Assembly (NCBI GenBank): GCA_964019135.1
Contig: OZ025248.1
Span: 74,902,119-74,966,118, forward strand
Source of the DNA: Arenicola marina
Lineage: Eukaryota > Annelida > Polychaeta > Arenicolidae
Direction: 5' to 3'
DNA: 64,000 nt
Shown here: piece by piece, positions 63,203-64,000 of the stretch
Layout of the letters: each line of letters opens with the position of its first letter
How positions within the stretch are numbered: position 1 is the first letter of the stretch
The notes under the pieces: model-generated
What the model was told of the DNA's origin: nothing
The model's input: only the letters and a program-made list of their open reading frames with translations
Databases searched by the model: none
Position numbers and translations under genes: made by a program

Positions 63203-63550
63203 TTGGGAGCAGTACAACTCCCCCTCGACCATTCCCCCTCGGACAATGCCCGCCTAGGACAAGTCCCCCCTGGACAACTCCCCTCCGCCCCCCCCCCCCA
63301 CCCCGGACAACTCCCGCCCCCCCTCCCCCCTCCCCCGGACGGCAACTCCCTCCCGGACAACTCCGTACCGGACCTCTACCTTCCGGATAATTTCCCCCTA
63401 GCGGAATTGTCTCGGTGCGGGGGTTGTCTGGGGAGGAATTGTCCGGAGAAACCTGCCCGGGGGGGACACTTGGGGGGGGGGGACTTGTCTGACGGGGATT
63501 GTGGGGGGGGGGGGAATTGTCCGGGGTGGGGGGGTAGTTGTCCTAGAACC
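63203..63550. repeat. 348-bp G/C-rich insert in SINE copy B
   Basis: Flanked by GGCTCCA at 63196-63202 and 63551-63557. The left half repeats GGACAACTCCCC-like motifs (GGACAAGTCCCC, GGACAACTCCCG). The right half carries the same motif inverted (GGGGACTTGTC, GGAATTGTCC, AGTTGTCC), making a rough giant hairpin. No coding evidence. Confidence 0.75.
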
Positions 63551-63617
63551 GGCTCCACTCTCCCTTTCTTCTCTCATTGACGCGATATGACCAAAAGTGG
63601 TTAAAGCATTCTGAATG

Positions 63618-64000
63618 TACAACTAGCACTATATTTTGCACTTATATTAGAACAATTAAGCAAAAGGAAGTCGGAATTTGTGTAATATCTTCTTACATTT
63701 ACGTCCCGCGTGAATAGTATTGTCAGGAGTAATATATGTATACATGGATTTTCGGCTTGCCATAGTTTCTGCCCCACGCGGATTACGATGGCATATGAGC
63801 ACGAGTGGGCGCATGTCTTTGGGCTAGGTTCGGTATCCCGCCTGGGACCCCCATCCGCAACACGCGACAGGGAACTTCCGGGTGTGCCGTCAGGGATATG
63901 CCTATTCCAATGAAATGCACAGCCCGTTCACATCCGGTGCACGTAGGGGTAATGGAACCAACCTACTCTCATCACCTTTCAGTCAACCGCCATCTTCTCC
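63618..64000. other. Intergenic DNA at the right window edge
   Basis: No gene or repeat recognised. The open frame at 63710-63913 (+) has no recognisable features. Confidence 0.4.

Larger units (their letters stand above)
62765..63617 (+). mobile_element. tRNA-derived SINE (copy B), carrying two insertions
   Basis: Head GTGGGCTAGAGCGCTTGCC with a degenerate B box (GTAGTTCGCGCCCC). It is interrupted at 62865-63124 by SINE copy C and resumes with GTCTGTGTGGTCCCAGGATA, AAAGAGTAGGGG and GGACATGGCTCCA. It is interrupted again at 63203-63550 and ends GGCTCCACTCTCCCTTTC, CATTGACGCGATATGACC. Same family as the copy at 39.9 kb. Confidence 0.85.

Overview
This is animal nuclear DNA, very poor in genes. 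The only host gene I can support is the N-terminal part of an FRS2-type FGF-receptor adaptor at the left edge (minus strand, next to a 200-N assembly gap). FRS2 exists only in animals. The repeats are an I/Jockey-group LINE with RNase H, tRNA-headed SINEs, fold-back and TA-target DNA elements and many minisatellites. They fit a marine invertebrate, and a mollusc-like lophotrochozoan is my guess, but I cannot name a species.

Layout. 1-1.08 kb: FRS2 exon and gap. 1.46-1.57 kb: tRNA-like SINE remnant. 1.74-4.20 kb: a SINE head running into about 32 copies of a 75-bp unit that matches the SINE body. 4.71-11.14 kb: about 126 copies of a 51-bp unit. 11.14-12.68 kb: unique DNA with a perfect 19-bp hairpin. 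12.68-35.48 kb: about 760 copies of a 30-bp unit with higher-order structure, filling over a third of the window. 35.5-41.6 kb: AT-rich DNA with several inverted-repeat elements and a SINE split by a 713-bp fold-back element. 41.7-46.84 kb: a decayed LINE. 46.9-48.72 kb: C-rich minisatellite (47-bp then 39-bp units). 49.0-49.83 kb: G-rich degenerate repeats of opposite strand bias. 50.5-50.65 kb: degenerate telomere-like motifs. 50.99-56.51 kb: 12 monomers of a roughly 346-bp satellite, two of which carry the same 826-bp TA-target element at the same position. 56.51-60.35 kb: fossil Ty3/Gypsy-type LTR element on the minus strand, with a GGTACC-palindrome array near its left end. 60.4-64 kb: short repeats, a CTCTTCC-rich inverted-repeat element, a 64-bp hAT-like element, and a nest of one SINE inside another with a G/C-rich insert.

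There is no operon-like or pathway logic here. The window is best read as a record of repeat birth. A SINE body became a minisatellite. A DNA transposon was copied along with its host satellite. One position in the SINE (the GGCTCCA just after the segment that was amplified) took two different insertions. All coordinates and copy numbers come from reading by eye. Family assignments rest on motifs, not database searches.
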